Positions 20,294 to 31,058 of a DNA stretch of 64,000 nt are shown one piece after another. The translations under genes and the position numbers were made by a program. The DNA lies in assembly GCA_016169945.1 (NCBI GenBank), contig JADLSH010000335.1:62001-126000 (forward strand), given 5' to 3'. Under the pieces are notes generated by a model, which saw only the letters and a program-made list of their open reading frames with translations, was not told the origin of the DNA and ran no database searches. Source of the stretch: Trachythela sp. YZ-2020 (taxonomy: Eukaryota > Cnidaria > Anthozoa > Malacalcyonacea > Clavulariidae). The number at the start of each line of letters is the position of its first letter. Within the stretch, counting starts at the first letter, position 1.

Positions 20294-20568
20294 AATTGCT
20301 AAACCATTATCTAAATTCTAACTATGGGATATAGTGTCAACCTGTACTTTCACAAATTTAATTTAGAAAATTCGATATTTTCATTTGGAATTGGTAGTTA
20401 AGGTTCGGAATAAAATTTGTATATAAATAATCTAATTCCCAGAAACTGCTGTATCTCAAAATCAACCTTAAATAAAAAACAACAACAGGATTTGATACGA
20501 TATTGATGTAAAATAATACATTTGAGAATTTGCCGTTCGCAACTCATGGAACATTTTGGCACGCGAAA

Positions 20569-20641
20569 GCCTCATTAGCTCAGAGGTTAGAGCACTGGTC
20601 TAGTCAACCAGGGGTCCAGAGTTCAAATTTCTGATGATGCT
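20569..20641 (+). pseudogene. tRNA-Thr (AGT), worn
   Basis: Loop CTAGTCA, T stem CAGAG/TTCTG, acceptor ATGATGC: mismatches in two stems. Confidence 0.6.
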
Positions 20642-20745
20642 TCAATACCTTCAAACGAAATCCCATCACAACTTCGTAACTATTTTTCCTCCCACAATTT
20701 GAAAAGACTATCAAAACATTCTTTCCGACATGCGCCAATCACCAG

Positions 20746-20817
20746 AGCGTCACGTGAGATTTGAACACACGACTTTTTGTTTGCGAGACTACTGCTCTGT
20801 CCCTGATCTAATGAGGC
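20746..20817 (-). pseudogene. A-module tRNA-like (CGC)
   Basis: T arm GTGTG/CTCAC is worn by one base. Confidence 0.55.
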
Positions 20818-21004
20818 ACAACCTCTGAAGACAAATCTATAAGCAAAAATCTTGATTCACTTAATTTGCAACAGACGAATAATATTATAGGACGAGGTGG
20901 CCAACGTTTCAAGAATGCTTCTTTACAAGTTATTAGCAGAGACAATGAACTGGTCATTAGAATTTGGTTTGATGCTTTTAATGATAAAAGGTACGCCGAC
21001 AGGC

Positions 21005-21077
21005 GCCTCATTAGCTCAGTGGTTAGAGCATTGGCCATATACACCAGGGCTCCAGAATTCGAGTCTCTGATGAGGCT
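21005..21077 (+). pseudogene. I-module tRNA-like (TAT), paired acceptor
   Basis: ATGAGGC form. Its 3' spacer is cut soon after, at about 21135. Confidence 0.6.
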
Positions 21078-21135
21078 AATTGCTAAACCATTATCTAAGT
21101 TCTAACTAGGGGATATAATGTCATAAACTTGATGG

Positions 21136-21186
21136 CACGACTACTTTTTTTGCGAGACTACTGCTCTGTCCCTGATCTAATGAGGC
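21136..21186 (-). pseudogene. A-module tRNA-like, 5' half only
   Basis: T arm and 3' acceptor are lost in a deletion that joins the preceding I spacer to the middle of the module. Confidence 0.6.
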
Positions 21187-21372
21187 ACAATCTCTGAGGA
21201 CAAATCTATATGCAAAAATCTTGATTCACTTAATTTGCAACAGACGGATAATATTATAGGACTAGGTGGCCAACGTTTCAAGAATGCTTCTTTACAAGTT
21301 ATTAGCAGAGACAATGAACTGGTCATTAGAATTTGGTTTGATGCTTTTTATGATAAAAGTACGGCGACAGGC

Positions 21373-21445
21373 GCCTCATTAGCTCAGTGGTTAGAGCATT
21401 GGCCATATACACCAGGGCTCCAGAATTCGAGTCTCTGATGAGGCT
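21373..21445 (+). pseudogene. I-module tRNA-like (TAT), paired acceptor
   Basis: ATGAGGC form. Confidence 0.6.
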
Positions 21446-21789
21446 AATTGCTAAACCATTATCTAAATTCTAACTATGGGATATAGTGTCATAAACTTCA
21501 TGGCCCAAACTTTATTCCATGGAATAAATATTCTTCTATTCGAAATGAATTTCAAATTCTTGACCTGTACTTTCAAAAATTTAATTTAGAAAACTCGAAA
21601 TTTTCAGTTGGAATTGCTAGTTAAGGTTTGCAATAAAATTTGTATATAAATAATCTCATTGCCAGAAACTGCTGTATCTCAAAATCAACATTAAATAAAA
21701 AACAACAACAGGATTTGATACGATATTGACGTAATAATACATTTGAGAATTTGCCGTTCGCAACTCATGGAACATTTAGGCACGCGACT

Positions 21790-21862
21790 GCCTCATTAGC
21801 TCAGGAGTTAGAGCACTGGTCTTGTAAACCAGGGGTCCAGAGTTCAAATTTCTGATGAGGCT
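21790..21862 (+). tRNA. tRNA-Thr (TGT), near intact
   Basis: T stem CAGAG/TTCTG gives one G:U; D loop AGGAGTTA. Confidence 0.72.
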
Positions 21863-22045
21863 TCAATTCCTTCAAATGGAACGCATCACAGCTTCGTAAA
21901 TATTTTTCCTCCAACAAATTGAAAAGATTACGGTATCTCAGAATCAATGTTAAATAAAAAACAACAGGATTTGATACGATATTGACGTAATAATACATTT
22001 GAGAATTTGCCGTTTGCAACTCATGCAACATTTTGGCACGCGAAT

Positions 22046-22118
22046 GCCTCATTAGCTCAGGGGTTAGAGCACTGGTCTAGTAAACCAGGGGTCCAGAGTT
22101 CAAATCTCTGATGAGGCT
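22046..22118 (+). tRNA. tRNA-Thr (AGT)
   Basis: Complete cloverleaf; the last plus-strand Thr unit before the inversion. Confidence 0.88.
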
Positions 22119-22222
22119 TCAATACCTTCAAATGAAATCCCATCACAGCTTCGTAACTACTTTTCCTCCCACAATTTGAAAAGAATATCAAAACATTATT
22201 TCCGGCATGCGCCAATTACCTG

Positions 22223-22294
22223 AGCGTCACGTGAGATTTGAACTCACGACTTTTTGTTTGCGAGACTACTGCTCTGTCCCTGATCTAATGAGGC
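22223..22294 (-). pseudogene. A-module tRNA-like (CGC)
   Basis: Same structure as 7888-7959. The I module after it is cut at about 22452, with the same fusion as at about 19765. Confidence 0.6.
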
Positions 22295-22507
22295 ACAACC
22301 TCTCAAGACAAATCTATAAGCAAAAATCTTGATTCACTTAATTTGCAACAGACGGATAATATTATAGGACTAGGTGGCCAACGTTTCAAGAATGCTTCTT
22401 TACAAGTTATTAGCAGAGACAATGAACTGGTCATTAGAATTTGGTTTGATGAGGGTTCAATACCGTCAAATGAAATCGCATCACAGCTTCGTAATGGTTT
22501 AGCAATT

Positions 22508-22580
22508 AGCGTCATCAGAGACTCGAATTCTGGAGCCCTGGTGTATATGGCCAATGCTCTAACCACTGAGCTTATGAGGC
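22508..22580 (-). pseudogene. I-module tRNA-like (TAT)
   Basis: ATGACGC 3' acceptor strand and AAGC in the D stem (TAAGCTCAGTGG), a subtype shared with the 29-46 kb copies. Confidence 0.6.
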
Positions 22581-22677
22581 GCCTGTCGCCGTACCTTTTA
22601 TCATGAAAAGCATCAAACCAAATTCTAATGACCAGTTCATTACGAAGCTGTGATGCGATTTCATTTGACGGTATTGA

Positions 22678-22750
22678 AGCCTCATCAGAGATTTGAACTC
22701 TGGACCCCTTGTTTACTCGACCAGTGCTCTAACCTCTGAGCTAATGAGGC
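22678..22750 (-). pseudogene. tRNA-Thr (AGT), G33
   Basis: Loop CGAGTAA lacks U33 and the stem is CTGGT/ACAAG. Same subtype as 28923 and 34911. Confidence 0.6.
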
Positions 22751-22937
22751 ATTCGCGTGCCAACAAGTTCCATGAGCTGCAAACGGCAAATTCTCAAATG
22801 TATTATTACGTCAATATCGTATCAAATCCTGTTGTTGTTTTTGGTTTAACATCGATTCTGATATACAGTAGTCTTTTCAATTTGTTGGAGGAAAAATAGT
22901 TACGAAGCTGTGATGGGATTTCATTTGAAGGTATTGA

Positions 22938-23010
22938 AGCCTCATCAGAGATTTGAACTCTGGACCCCTGGTTTACAAGACCAGTGCTCTAACCCCTGAG
23001 CTAATGAGGC
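22938..23010 (-). tRNA. tRNA-Thr (TGT)
   Basis: Complete cloverleaf. Confidence 0.87.
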
Positions 23011-23193
23011 ATTCGCGTGCCAAAATGTTCCATGAGTTGCAAACGGCAAATTCTCAAATGTATTATTACGTCAATATCGTATCAAATCCTGTTGTTTTTT
23101 ATTTAATATTGATTCTAAGATACCGTAATCTTTTCAATTTGTTGGAGGAAAAATATTTACGAAGCTGTGATGCAATCCATTTGAAGGAATTGA

Positions 23194-23266
23194 AGTGTCA
23201 TCAGAGATTTGAACTCTGGACCCCTGGTTTACAAGACCAGTGCTCTAACCCCTGAACTAATGATGC
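23194..23266 (-). pseudogene. tRNA-Thr (TGT), worn acceptor
   Basis: Acceptor GCATCAT/ATGACAC; D stem begins GTTC. Confidence 0.55.
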
Positions 23267-23609
23267 AGTCGCGTGCCTAAAAGTTCCATGAGTTGCGAAC
23301 GGCAAATTCTCAAATGTATTATTACGTCAATATCGTATCAAATCCTGTTGTTGTTTTTTATTTATGTTGATTTTGAGATACAGCACTTTCTGGCAATGAG
23401 ATTATTTATATACAAATTTTATTCCAAACCTTAACTAGCAATTCCAAATGAAAATTTCGAATTTTCTAAATTAAATTTTTGAAAGTACAGGTCAAGAATT
23501 TGAAATTCATTTCGAATAGAAGAATATTTATTCCATGGAATAAAGTTTGGGCCATGAAGTTTATCACACTATATCCCATAGTTAGAATTTAGATAATGGT
23601 TTAGCAATT

Positions 23610-23682
23610 AGCCTCATCAGAGACTCGAATTCTGGAGCCCTGGTGTATATGGCCAATGCTCTAACCACTGAGCTAATGAGGC
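23610..23682 (-). pseudogene. I-module tRNA-like (TAT), paired acceptor
   Basis: ATGAGGC form. Confidence 0.6.
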
Positions 23683-23779
23683 GCCTGTCGCCGTACCTTT
23701 TATCATAAAAAGCATCAAACCAAATTCTAATGACCAGTTCATTACGAAGCTGTGATGCGATTTCATTTGACGGTATTGA

Positions 23780-23852
23780 AGCCTCATCATAGATTTGAAC
23801 ACTGGACCCCTGGTTTACTAGATCAGTGCTCCAACCCCTGAGCTAATGAGGC
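23780..23852 (-). pseudogene. tRNA-Thr (AGT), worn
   Basis: Anticodon stem CTGAT/ACCAG and T stem CAGTG/CTATG carry mismatches. Confidence 0.55.
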
Positions 23853-24038
23853 ATTCGCGTGCCAAAATGTTCCATGAGTTGCAAACGGCAAATTCTCAAA
23901 TGTATTATTACGTCAATATCGTATCAAATCCTGTTGTTGTTATTGATTAACATTGATTCTGAGATACCGTAATCTTTTCAATTTGTTGGAGGAAAAATAG
24001 TTACGAAGCTGTGATGGGATTTCATTTGAAGGTATTGA

Positions 24039-24111
24039 AGCCTCATCAGAGATTTGAACTCTGCACCCCTGGTTTACTAGACCAGTGCTCCAAACCCTGA
24101 GCTAATGCGGT
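24039..24111 (-). pseudogene. tRNA-Thr (AGT), worn
   Basis: Acceptor starts ACCGCAT; D loop AGGGTTTG; T stem CAGAG paired but flanked by GTG in the variable loop. Confidence 0.55.
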
Positions 24112-24295
24112 ATTCGCGTGCCAAAATGTTCCATGAGTTGCAAACGGCAAATTCTCAAATGTATTATTACGTCAATATCGCATCAAATCCTGTTGTTGTT
24201 ATTGATTAACATTGATTCTGAGATACCGTAATCTTTTCAATTTGTTGGAGGAAAAATATTACGAAGCTGTGATGCGTTTCATTTGAAGGAATTTA

Positions 24296-24368
24296 AGCCT
24301 CATCAGAAATATGAACTGTGGACCCCTGGTTTACAAGACCAGTGCTCTAACTCCTCCGCTAATGAGGC
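24296..24368 (-). pseudogene. tRNA-Thr (TGT), worn
   Basis: D arm AGCGGAGGAGTTAGAGC destroys the A box; T loop TTCATAT. Confidence 0.6.
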
Positions 24369-24711
24369 AGTCGCGTGCCTAAATGTTCCATGAGTTGCGA
24401 ACGGCAAATTCTCAAATGTATTATTACGTCAATATCGTATCAAATCCTGTTGTTGTTTTTTATTTATGTTGATTTTGAGATACAGCAGTTTCTGGCAATG
24501 AGATTATTTATATACAAATTTTATTCCAAACCTTAACCAGCAATTCCAAATGAAAATTTCGAATTTTCTAAATTACATTTTTGAAAGTACATGTCAAGAA
24601 TTTGAAAATAATTTACAATAGAAGAATATTTACTCCATGGAATAAAGTTTGGGCCATGAAGTTTATGACACTATATCCCATAGTAAGAATTTAGATAATG
24701 GTTTAGCAATT

Positions 24712-24784
24712 AGACTCATCAGAGACTCGAATTCTGGATCCCTGGTGTATATGGCCAATGCTCTAACCACTGAGCTAATGAGGC
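24712..24784 (-). pseudogene. I-module tRNA-like (TAT)
   Basis: ATGAGTC form; variable loop GATCC. Confidence 0.6.
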
Positions 24785-24971
24785 GCCTGTCGCCGTACCT
24801 TTTATCATAAAAAGCATCAAACAAAATTCTAATGACCAGTTCATTGTCTCTGCTAATAACTTGTAAAGAAGCATTCTTGAAACGTTGGCCACCTAGTCCT
24901 ATAATACTATCCGTCTGTTGCAAATTAAGTGAATCAAGATTTTTGCTTATAGATTTGTCTTCAGAGATTGT

Positions 24972-25043
24972 GCCTCATTAGATCAGGGACAGAGCAGTAG
25001 TCTCGCAAACAAAAAGTCGTGAGTTCAAATATCACGTGACGCT
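24972..25043 (+). pseudogene. A-module tRNA-like (CGC)
   Basis: Plus-strand because of the inversion. T stem GTGAG/ATCAC has one mismatch. Confidence 0.6.
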
Positions 25044-25147
25044 CAGGTTATTGGCGCATCCCGGAAATAATGTTTTGATATTCTTTTCAAATTGTGGGAG
25101 GAAAAGTAGTTACGAAGCAGTGATGGGATTTCATTTGAAAGTATTGA

Positions 25148-25220
25148 AGCCTGATCAGAGATTTGAACTCTGGACCCCTGGTTTACTAGACCAGTGCTCT
25201 AACCCCTGAGCTAATGAGGC
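25148..25220 (-). tRNA. tRNA-Thr (AGT), acceptor mismatch
   Basis: ATCAGGC gives one acceptor mismatch; all else intact. Confidence 0.7.
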
Positions 25221-25403
25221 ATTCGCGTGCCAAAATGTTGCATGAGTTGCAAACGGCAAATTCTCAAATGTATTATTACGTCAATATCGTATCAAATCCT
25301 GTTGTTTTTGATTTAACATTGATTCTGAGAAACCGTAATCTTTCCATTTTGTTGGAGGAAAAATATTTACGAAGCTGTTATGCGTTCCATCTGAAGGTAT
25401 TGA

Positions 25404-25476
25404 AGCCTCATCATAGATTTGAACTCTGGACCCCTGGTTTACGAGACCAGTGCTGTAACCCCTGAGCTAATGAGGC
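25404..25476 (-). pseudogene. tRNA-Thr (CGT), worn
   Basis: CGT loop intact, but D stem CAGC and T stem CTATG carry the same two mismatches as the TCT group, so this may be its ancestor-like form or a conversion product. Confidence 0.55.
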
Positions 25477-25821
25477 GGTCGCGTGCCTAAATGTTCCATC
25501 AGTTGCGAACGGCAAATTCTCAAATGTATTATTACGTCAATATCGTATCAAATCCTGTTGTTGTTTTTGATTTAATGTTGATTTTTAGATACAGCAGTTT
25601 CTGGCAATGAGATTATTTATATACAAATTTTATTCCAAACTTTAACCAGCAATTCCAAATGAAAATTTCGAATTTTCTAAATTAAATTTTTGAAAGTACA
25701 GTTCAAGAAATTAGAAATTCATTTCAAATAGAAGAATATTTAATCCATGGAATAAAGTTTGGGCCATGAAGTTTATGACACTATATCCCATAGTTAGAAT
25801 TTAGATAATGGTTGAGCAATT

Positions 25822-25894
25822 AGACTCATCAGAGACTCGAATTCTGGAGCCCCGGTGTATATGGCCAATGCTCTAACCACTGAGCTAATGAGGC
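25822..25894 (-). pseudogene. I-module tRNA-like (TAT)
   Basis: ATGAGTC form; anticodon 3' stem ACCGG. Confidence 0.6.
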
Positions 25895-26081
25895 GCCTGT
25901 CGCCGTACCTTTTATCATAAAAAGCATAAAACCAAATTCTAATGACCAGTTCATTGTCTCTGCTAATAATTTGTAAAGAAGCATTCTTGAAACGTTGGCC
26001 ACCTAGTCCTATAATATTATCCGTCTGTTGCAAATTAACTGAATCAAGATTTTTGCTTATAGAATTGTCTTCAGAGATTGT

Positions 26082-26153
26082 ACCTCATTACATCAGGGAC
26101 AGAGCAGTAGTCTCGCAGACAAAAAGTCGTGAGTTCAAATCTAACGTGACGCT
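26082..26153 (+). pseudogene. A-module tRNA-like (CGC), worn
   Basis: Starts ACCTCAT; D stem begins CATC; T stem CTAAC. Confidence 0.55.
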
Positions 26154-26257
26154 CAGATAATTGGCGCATGCCGAAAATAATGTTTTGATAGTCTTTTCAA
26201 ATTGTGGCAGGAAAAATAGTTGCGAAGCTGTGATGGGATTTCATTTGACGACATTGA

Positions 26258-26330
26258 AGCCTGATCAGAGATTTGAACGCTGGACCCCTGGTTTACTAGA
26301 CCAGTGCTCTAACCCCTGAGCTTATGAGGC
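26258..26330 (-). pseudogene. tRNA-Thr (AGT), worn
   Basis: ATCAGGC acceptor and T stem CAGCG/CTCTG. Confidence 0.5.
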
Positions 26331-26516
26331 ATTCGCGTGCCAAAATGATCCATGAGTTGCAAACGCCAAATTCTCAAATGTATTATTACGTCAATATCGT
26401 ATCAAATCCTGTTGTTGTTTTTGATTTAACATTGATTCTGAAAAACCGAAATCTTTTCAATTTGTTGGAGGAAAAATTTTTACGAAGCTGTGATGCGTTT
26501 CATTTGAAGGAATTGA

Positions 26517-26588
26517 AGCCTCATCATAGATTTGAACTCTGGACCCCTGGTTTACAAGACCAGTGCTCTAACCCTGAGCTAACGAGGC
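26517..26588 (-). pseudogene. tRNA-Thr (TGT), worn
   Basis: Short D loop, acceptor GCCTCGT, T stem CTATG. Confidence 0.55.
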
Positions 26589-26774
26589 AGTCCCGCGCCT
26601 AAATGTTCCAGGAGTTGCGAACGGCAAATTCTCAAATGAATTATTACGTCAATATCGCATCAAATCCTGTTGTTGTTTTTGATTTAACATTGATTCTGAG
26701 ATACCGTAATCTTTTCAATTTGTTGGCGGATAAATATTTACGAAGCTGTGATGCGTTTCATTTGAAGGAATTGA

Positions 26775-26847
26775 AGCCTCATCAGAGATTTGAACTCTGG
26801 ACCCCTGGTTTACAAGACCAGTGCTGTAACCCCTGAGCTAATAAGGC
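26775..26847 (-). pseudogene. tRNA-Thr (TGT), worn
   Basis: Acceptor GCCTTAT and D stem CAGC. Confidence 0.5.
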
Positions 26848-27162
26848 AGTCCCGTGCCTAAATGTTCCATGAGTTGCGAACGGCAAATTCTCAAATGTAT
26901 TATTACGTCAATATCGTATCAAATCCTGTTGTTGTTTTTGATTTATTGTTGATTTTGATATACAGCAGTTTCTGGCAATCAGATTATTTATATAGATATT
27001 TTATTCCAAACCTTAACTAGCAATTCCAAATGAAAATTTCGAATTTTCTAAATTAAATTTTTGAAATTACAGGTCAAGAAATTAGAAATTCATCTCGAAT
27101 AGAAGAATATTTATTCCATGGAATAAAGTTTGGATAATGGTTTAGATAATGGTTTAGCAATT

Positions 27163-27235
27163 AGACTCATCAGAGACTCGAATTCTGGAGCCCTGGTGTA
27201 TATGGCCAATGCTCTAACCACTGTGCTAATGAGGC
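27163..27235 (-). pseudogene. I-module tRNA-like (TAT)
   Basis: D arm GCAC-AGTGGTTA-GAGC has one mismatch. The following spacer holds a short duplication of GATAATGGTTTA. Confidence 0.6.
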
Positions 27236-27422
27236 GCCTGTCGCCGTGCCTTTTATCATAAAAAGCATCAAACCAAATTCTAATGGCCAGTTCATTGTCT
27301 CTGCTAATAACTTGTAAAGAAGCATTCTTGAAACGTTGGCCACCTAGCCCTATAATATTATCCGTCTGTTGCAAATTAAGTGAATCAAGATTTTTGCTTA
27401 TAGATTTGTCTGCAGATATTGT

Positions 27423-27494
27423 GCCTCATTAGATCAGGGACAGAGCAGTAGTCTCGCAAACAAAAAGTCGTGAGTTCAAATCTCACGTGACGCT
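27423..27494 (+). pseudogene. A-module tRNA-like (CGC)
   Basis: Same as 7888-7959, flipped by the inversion; the last A module before 48 kb. Confidence 0.6.
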
Positions 27495-27891
27495 CAGGTA
27501 ATTGGCACATACCGGAAATAATGTTTTGATATTCTCTTCAAATTATGGGAGGAAAAATAGTTATCTAAATTCTAACTATGGGATATAGTGTCATAAACTT
27601 CATGGCCCAAACTTTATTCCATGGAATAAATATTCTTCTATTCGAAATGAATTTCAAATTCTTGACCCGTACTTTCAAAATTTAATTTAGAAAATTCGAA
27701 ATTTTCATTTGGAATTGCTAGTTAAGGTTTGAAATAAAATTTGTATATAAATAATCTCATTGCCAGAAAACTTCTGTATCTCAAAAGCAACATTAAATCA
27801 AAAACAACAACAGGATTTGATACGATATTGATGTAATAATACATTTGAGATTTTGCCGTTCGCATCTCATGGAACGTTTAGGCACGCGACT

Positions 27892-27964
27892 GCATCATTA
27901 GCTCAGGGGTTAGAGCACTGGTCTTGTAAACCAGGGGTCCAGAGTTCAAATCTCTGATGAGCCT
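27892..27964 (+). tRNA. tRNA-Thr (TGT), acceptor mismatches
   Basis: GCATCAT/ATGAGCC; other arms intact. Confidence 0.6.
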
Positions 27965-28147
27965 TCAATTCCTTCAAATGGAGTGCATCACAGCTTCGTA
28001 AATATTTTTCCTCCAACAACTTGAAAAGATTACGGTATCTTAGAATCAATATTAAATAAAAAACAACAGGATTTGATACGATATTGACGTAATAATACAT
28101 TTTAGAATTTGCCGTTTGCAACTCATGGAACATTTTTGCACGCGAAT

Positions 28148-28220
28148 GCCTCATTAGCTCAGGGGTTAGAGCACTGGTCTAGTAAACCAGGGGTCCAGAG
28201 TTCAAATCTCTGATGAGGCT
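28148..28220 (+). tRNA. tRNA-Thr (AGT)
   Basis: Complete cloverleaf. Confidence 0.88.
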
Positions 28221-28407
28221 TCAATACTTTCAAATGAAATCCCATCACAGCTTCGTAACTATTTTCCTCCAACAAATTGAAAAGACAACTGTATATCAGA
28301 ATCGATGTTAAACCAAAAACAACAACAGGATTTGATACGATATTGACGTAGTAATACATTTGAGAATTTGCCATTTGCAACTCATGGAACTTTTTTGGCA
28401 CGCGAAT

Positions 28408-28480
28408 GCCACATTAGCTGAGAGGTTAGAGCACTGGTCTAGTAAACAAGGGGTCCAGAGTTCAAATCTCTGATGAGGCT
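28408..28480 (+). pseudogene. tRNA-Thr (AGT), ACAAG subtype
   Basis: Anticodon stem CTGGT/ACAAG (one G:A), GCCACAT acceptor, GCTG D stem. Confidence 0.55.
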
Positions 28481-28662
28481 TCAATTCCTTCAAATGGAGT
28501 GCATCACAGCTTCGTAAATATTTTTCCTCCAACAAATTGAAAAGATTACGGTATCTTAGAATCAATATTAAATAAAAAACAACAGATTTGATACGATATT
28601 GACGTAATAATACATTTGAGAATTTGCCGTTTGCAACTCATGGAACATTTTTGCACGCGAAT

Positions 28663-28735
28663 GCCTCATTAGCTCAGGGGTTAGAGCACTGGTCCAGTAA
28701 ACCAGGGGTTCAGATTTCAAATCTCTGATGAGTCT
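28663..28735 (+). pseudogene. tRNA-Thr (AGT), C33
   Basis: Loop CCAGTAA, T stem CAGAT, acceptor ATGAGTC. Confidence 0.55.
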
Positions 28736-28922
28736 TCAATACCTTCAAATGAAATCCCATCACAGCTTCGTACCTATTTTTCCTCCAACAAATTGAAAAG
28801 ACTACTGTATATCAGAATCGATGTTAAACCAAAAACAACAACAGGATTTGATACGATATTGACGTAATAATACATTTGAGAATTTGCCGTTTGCAACTCA
28901 TGGAACTTGTTGGCACACGAAT

Positions 28923-28995
28923 GCCTCATTATCTCAGAGGTTAGAGCACTGGTCGAGTAAACAAGGGGTCCAGAATTCAAATCTCTGATGAGGCT
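28923..28995 (+). pseudogene. tRNA-Thr (AGT), G33 and ACAAG
   Basis: Loop CGAGTAA; D stem ATCTC. Confidence 0.6.
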
Positions 28996-29092
28996 TCAAT
29001 ACCGTCAAATGAAATCGCATCACAGCTTCGTAATGAACTGGTCATTAGAATTTGGTTTGATGCTTTTTATGATAAAAGGTACGGCGACAGGC

Positions 29093-29165
29093 GCCTCATA
29101 AGCTCAGTGGTTAGAGCATTGGCCATATACACCAGGGCTCCAGAATTCGAGTCCCTGATGACGCT
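29093..29165 (+). pseudogene. I-module tRNA-like (TAT)
   Basis: TAAGCTC D-arm start and ATGACGC acceptor. From here to 47 kb the I module follows a Thr spacer directly, with no A module. Confidence 0.6.
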
Positions 29166-29509
29166 AATTGCTAAACCATTATCTAAATTCTAACTATGGG
29201 ATATAGTGTCATAAAGTTCATGGCCCAAACTTTATTCCATGGAATAAATATTCTTCTATTCGAAATGAATTTCAAATTCTTGACCTGTACTTTCAAAAAT
29301 TTAATTTAGAAAATTCGAAATTTTCATTTGGAATTGCTAGTTAAGGTTTGCAATAAAATTTGTATATAAATAATCTCATTGCCAGAAACTTCTGTATCTC
29401 AAAATCAACATTAAATAAAAAACAACAACAGGATTTGATAGGATATTGATGTAATAATACATTTGAGAATTTGCCGTTCGCAACTCATGGAACTTTTAGG
29501 CACGCGACC

Positions 29510-29582
29510 GCCTCATTAGCTCAAGGGTTAGAGCACTGGTTTTGTAAACCAGGGGTCCAGAGTTCAAATCTCTGATGAGGCT
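29510..29582 (+). tRNA. tRNA-Thr (TGT)
   Basis: Stems intact; loop TTTGTAA (U32) and D loop AAGGGTTA. Confidence 0.8.
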
Positions 29583-29700
29583 TCAATTCCTTTAAATGGA
29601 GTGCATCACAGCTTCGTAACAGGATTTGATACGATATTGACGTAATAATACATTTGAGAATTTGCCGTTTGCAACTCATGGAACATTTTTGCACGCGAAT

Positions 29701-29773
29701 GCCTCATTAGCTCAGGGGTTAGAGCAATGGTCTAGTAAACCAGGGGTCCAGAGTTCAAATCTCTGATGAGGCT
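29701..29773 (+). tRNA. tRNA-Thr (AGT)
   Basis: One mismatch at 27:43 (ATGGT/ACCAG). The spacer before it is shortened (CTTCGTAA-CAGGATTTG). Confidence 0.75.
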
Positions 29774-29960
29774 TCAATACCTTCAAATGAAATCCCATCA
29801 CAGCTTCGTAACTATTTTTCCTCCAACAAATTGAAAAGACTACTGTATATCAGAATCGATGTTAAACCAAAAACAACAACAGGATTTGATACGATATTGA
29901 CGTAATAATACATTTGAGAATTTGCCGTTTGCAACTCATGGAACTTTTTGGCACGCGAAT

Positions 29961-30033
29961 GCCTCATTAGCTCAGAGGTTAGAGCACTGGTCTAGTAAAC
30001 AAGGGGTCCAGAGTTCAAATCTCTGATGAGGAT
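29961..30033 (+). pseudogene. tRNA-Thr (AGT), ACAAG subtype
   Basis: ACAAG stem and last acceptor base A (ATGAGGA). Confidence 0.55.
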
Positions 30034-30130
30034 TCAATACCGTCAAATGAAATCGCATCACAGCTTCGTAATGAACTGGTCATTAGAATTTGGTTTGATG
30101 CTTTTTATGATAGAAGGTATGGCGACAGGC

Positions 30131-30203
30131 GCCTCATAAGCTCAGTGGTTAGAGCATTGGCCATATACACCAGGGCTCCAGAATTCGAGTCTCTGATGAG
30201 GCT
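30131..30203 (+). pseudogene. I-module tRNA-like (TAT)
   Basis: ATGAGGC form with TAAGCTC. Confidence 0.6.
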
Positions 30204-30546
30204 AATTGCTAAATCATTATCTAAATTCTAACTATGGGATATAGTGTCATAAACTTCATGGCCCAAACTTTATTCCATGGAATAAATATTCTTCTATTCG
30301 AAATGAATTTCAAATTCTTGACCTGTACCTTCAAAAATTTAATTTAGAAAATTCGAAATTTTCATTTGGAATTGCTAGTGAAGGTTTGCAATAAAATTTG
30401 TATATAAATAATCTCATTGCCAGAACTTCTGTATCTCAAAATCAACATTAAATGAAAAACAACAACAGGATTTGATAGGATATTGATGTAATAATACATT
30501 TGAGAATTTGCCGTTCGCAACTCATGGAACTTCGAGGCATGCGACT

Positions 30547-30619
30547 GCCTCATTAGCTCAGGGGTTAGAGCACTGCTCTTGTAAACCAGGGGTCCAGAGT
30601 TCAAATCTCTGATGAGACT
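30547..30619 (+). pseudogene. tRNA-Thr (TGT), worn
   Basis: Anticodon stem CTGCT/ACCAG; acceptor ATGAGAC. Confidence 0.5.
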
Positions 30620-30802
30620 TCAATTCCTTCAAATGGAGTGCATCACAGCTTCGTAAATATTTTTCCTCCAACAAATTGAAAAGATTACGGTATCTTAGAA
30701 TCAATATTAAATAAAAAACAACAGGATTTGATACGATATTGACGTAATAATACATTTGAGAATTTGCCGTTTGCAACTCATGGAACATTTTTGCACGCGA
30801 AT

Positions 30803-30875
30803 GCCTCATTAGCTCAGGGGTTAGAGCACTGGTCTAGTAAACCAGGGGTCCAGAGTTCAAATCTCTGATGAGGCT
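30803..30875 (+). tRNA. tRNA-Thr (AGT)
   Basis: Complete cloverleaf. Confidence 0.88.
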
Positions 30876-31058
30876 TCAATTCCTTCAAATGGAACGCATC
30901 ACAGCTTCGTAAATATTTTTCCTCCAACAAATTGAAAAGATTACGGTATCTAAGAATCAATATTAAATAAAAAACAACAGGATTTGATACGATATTGACG
31001 TAATAATACATTTGAGAATTTGCCGTTCGCAACTCATGGAACATTTAGGCACGTGACT

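Larger units (their letters stand above)
22494..27561 (-). other. Inverted block of the array
   Basis: All Thr and I modules in this block lie on the minus strand and A modules on the plus strand. The left join is CAGCTTCGTA + ATGGTTTAGC; the right join is GGAAAAATAGT + TATCTAAATT. Turning the block round restores CTTCGTA-ACTATTTTT and AACCAT-TATCTAAATT exactly as in normal units, so this is one clean two-break inversion with no base lost. Confidence 0.9.
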
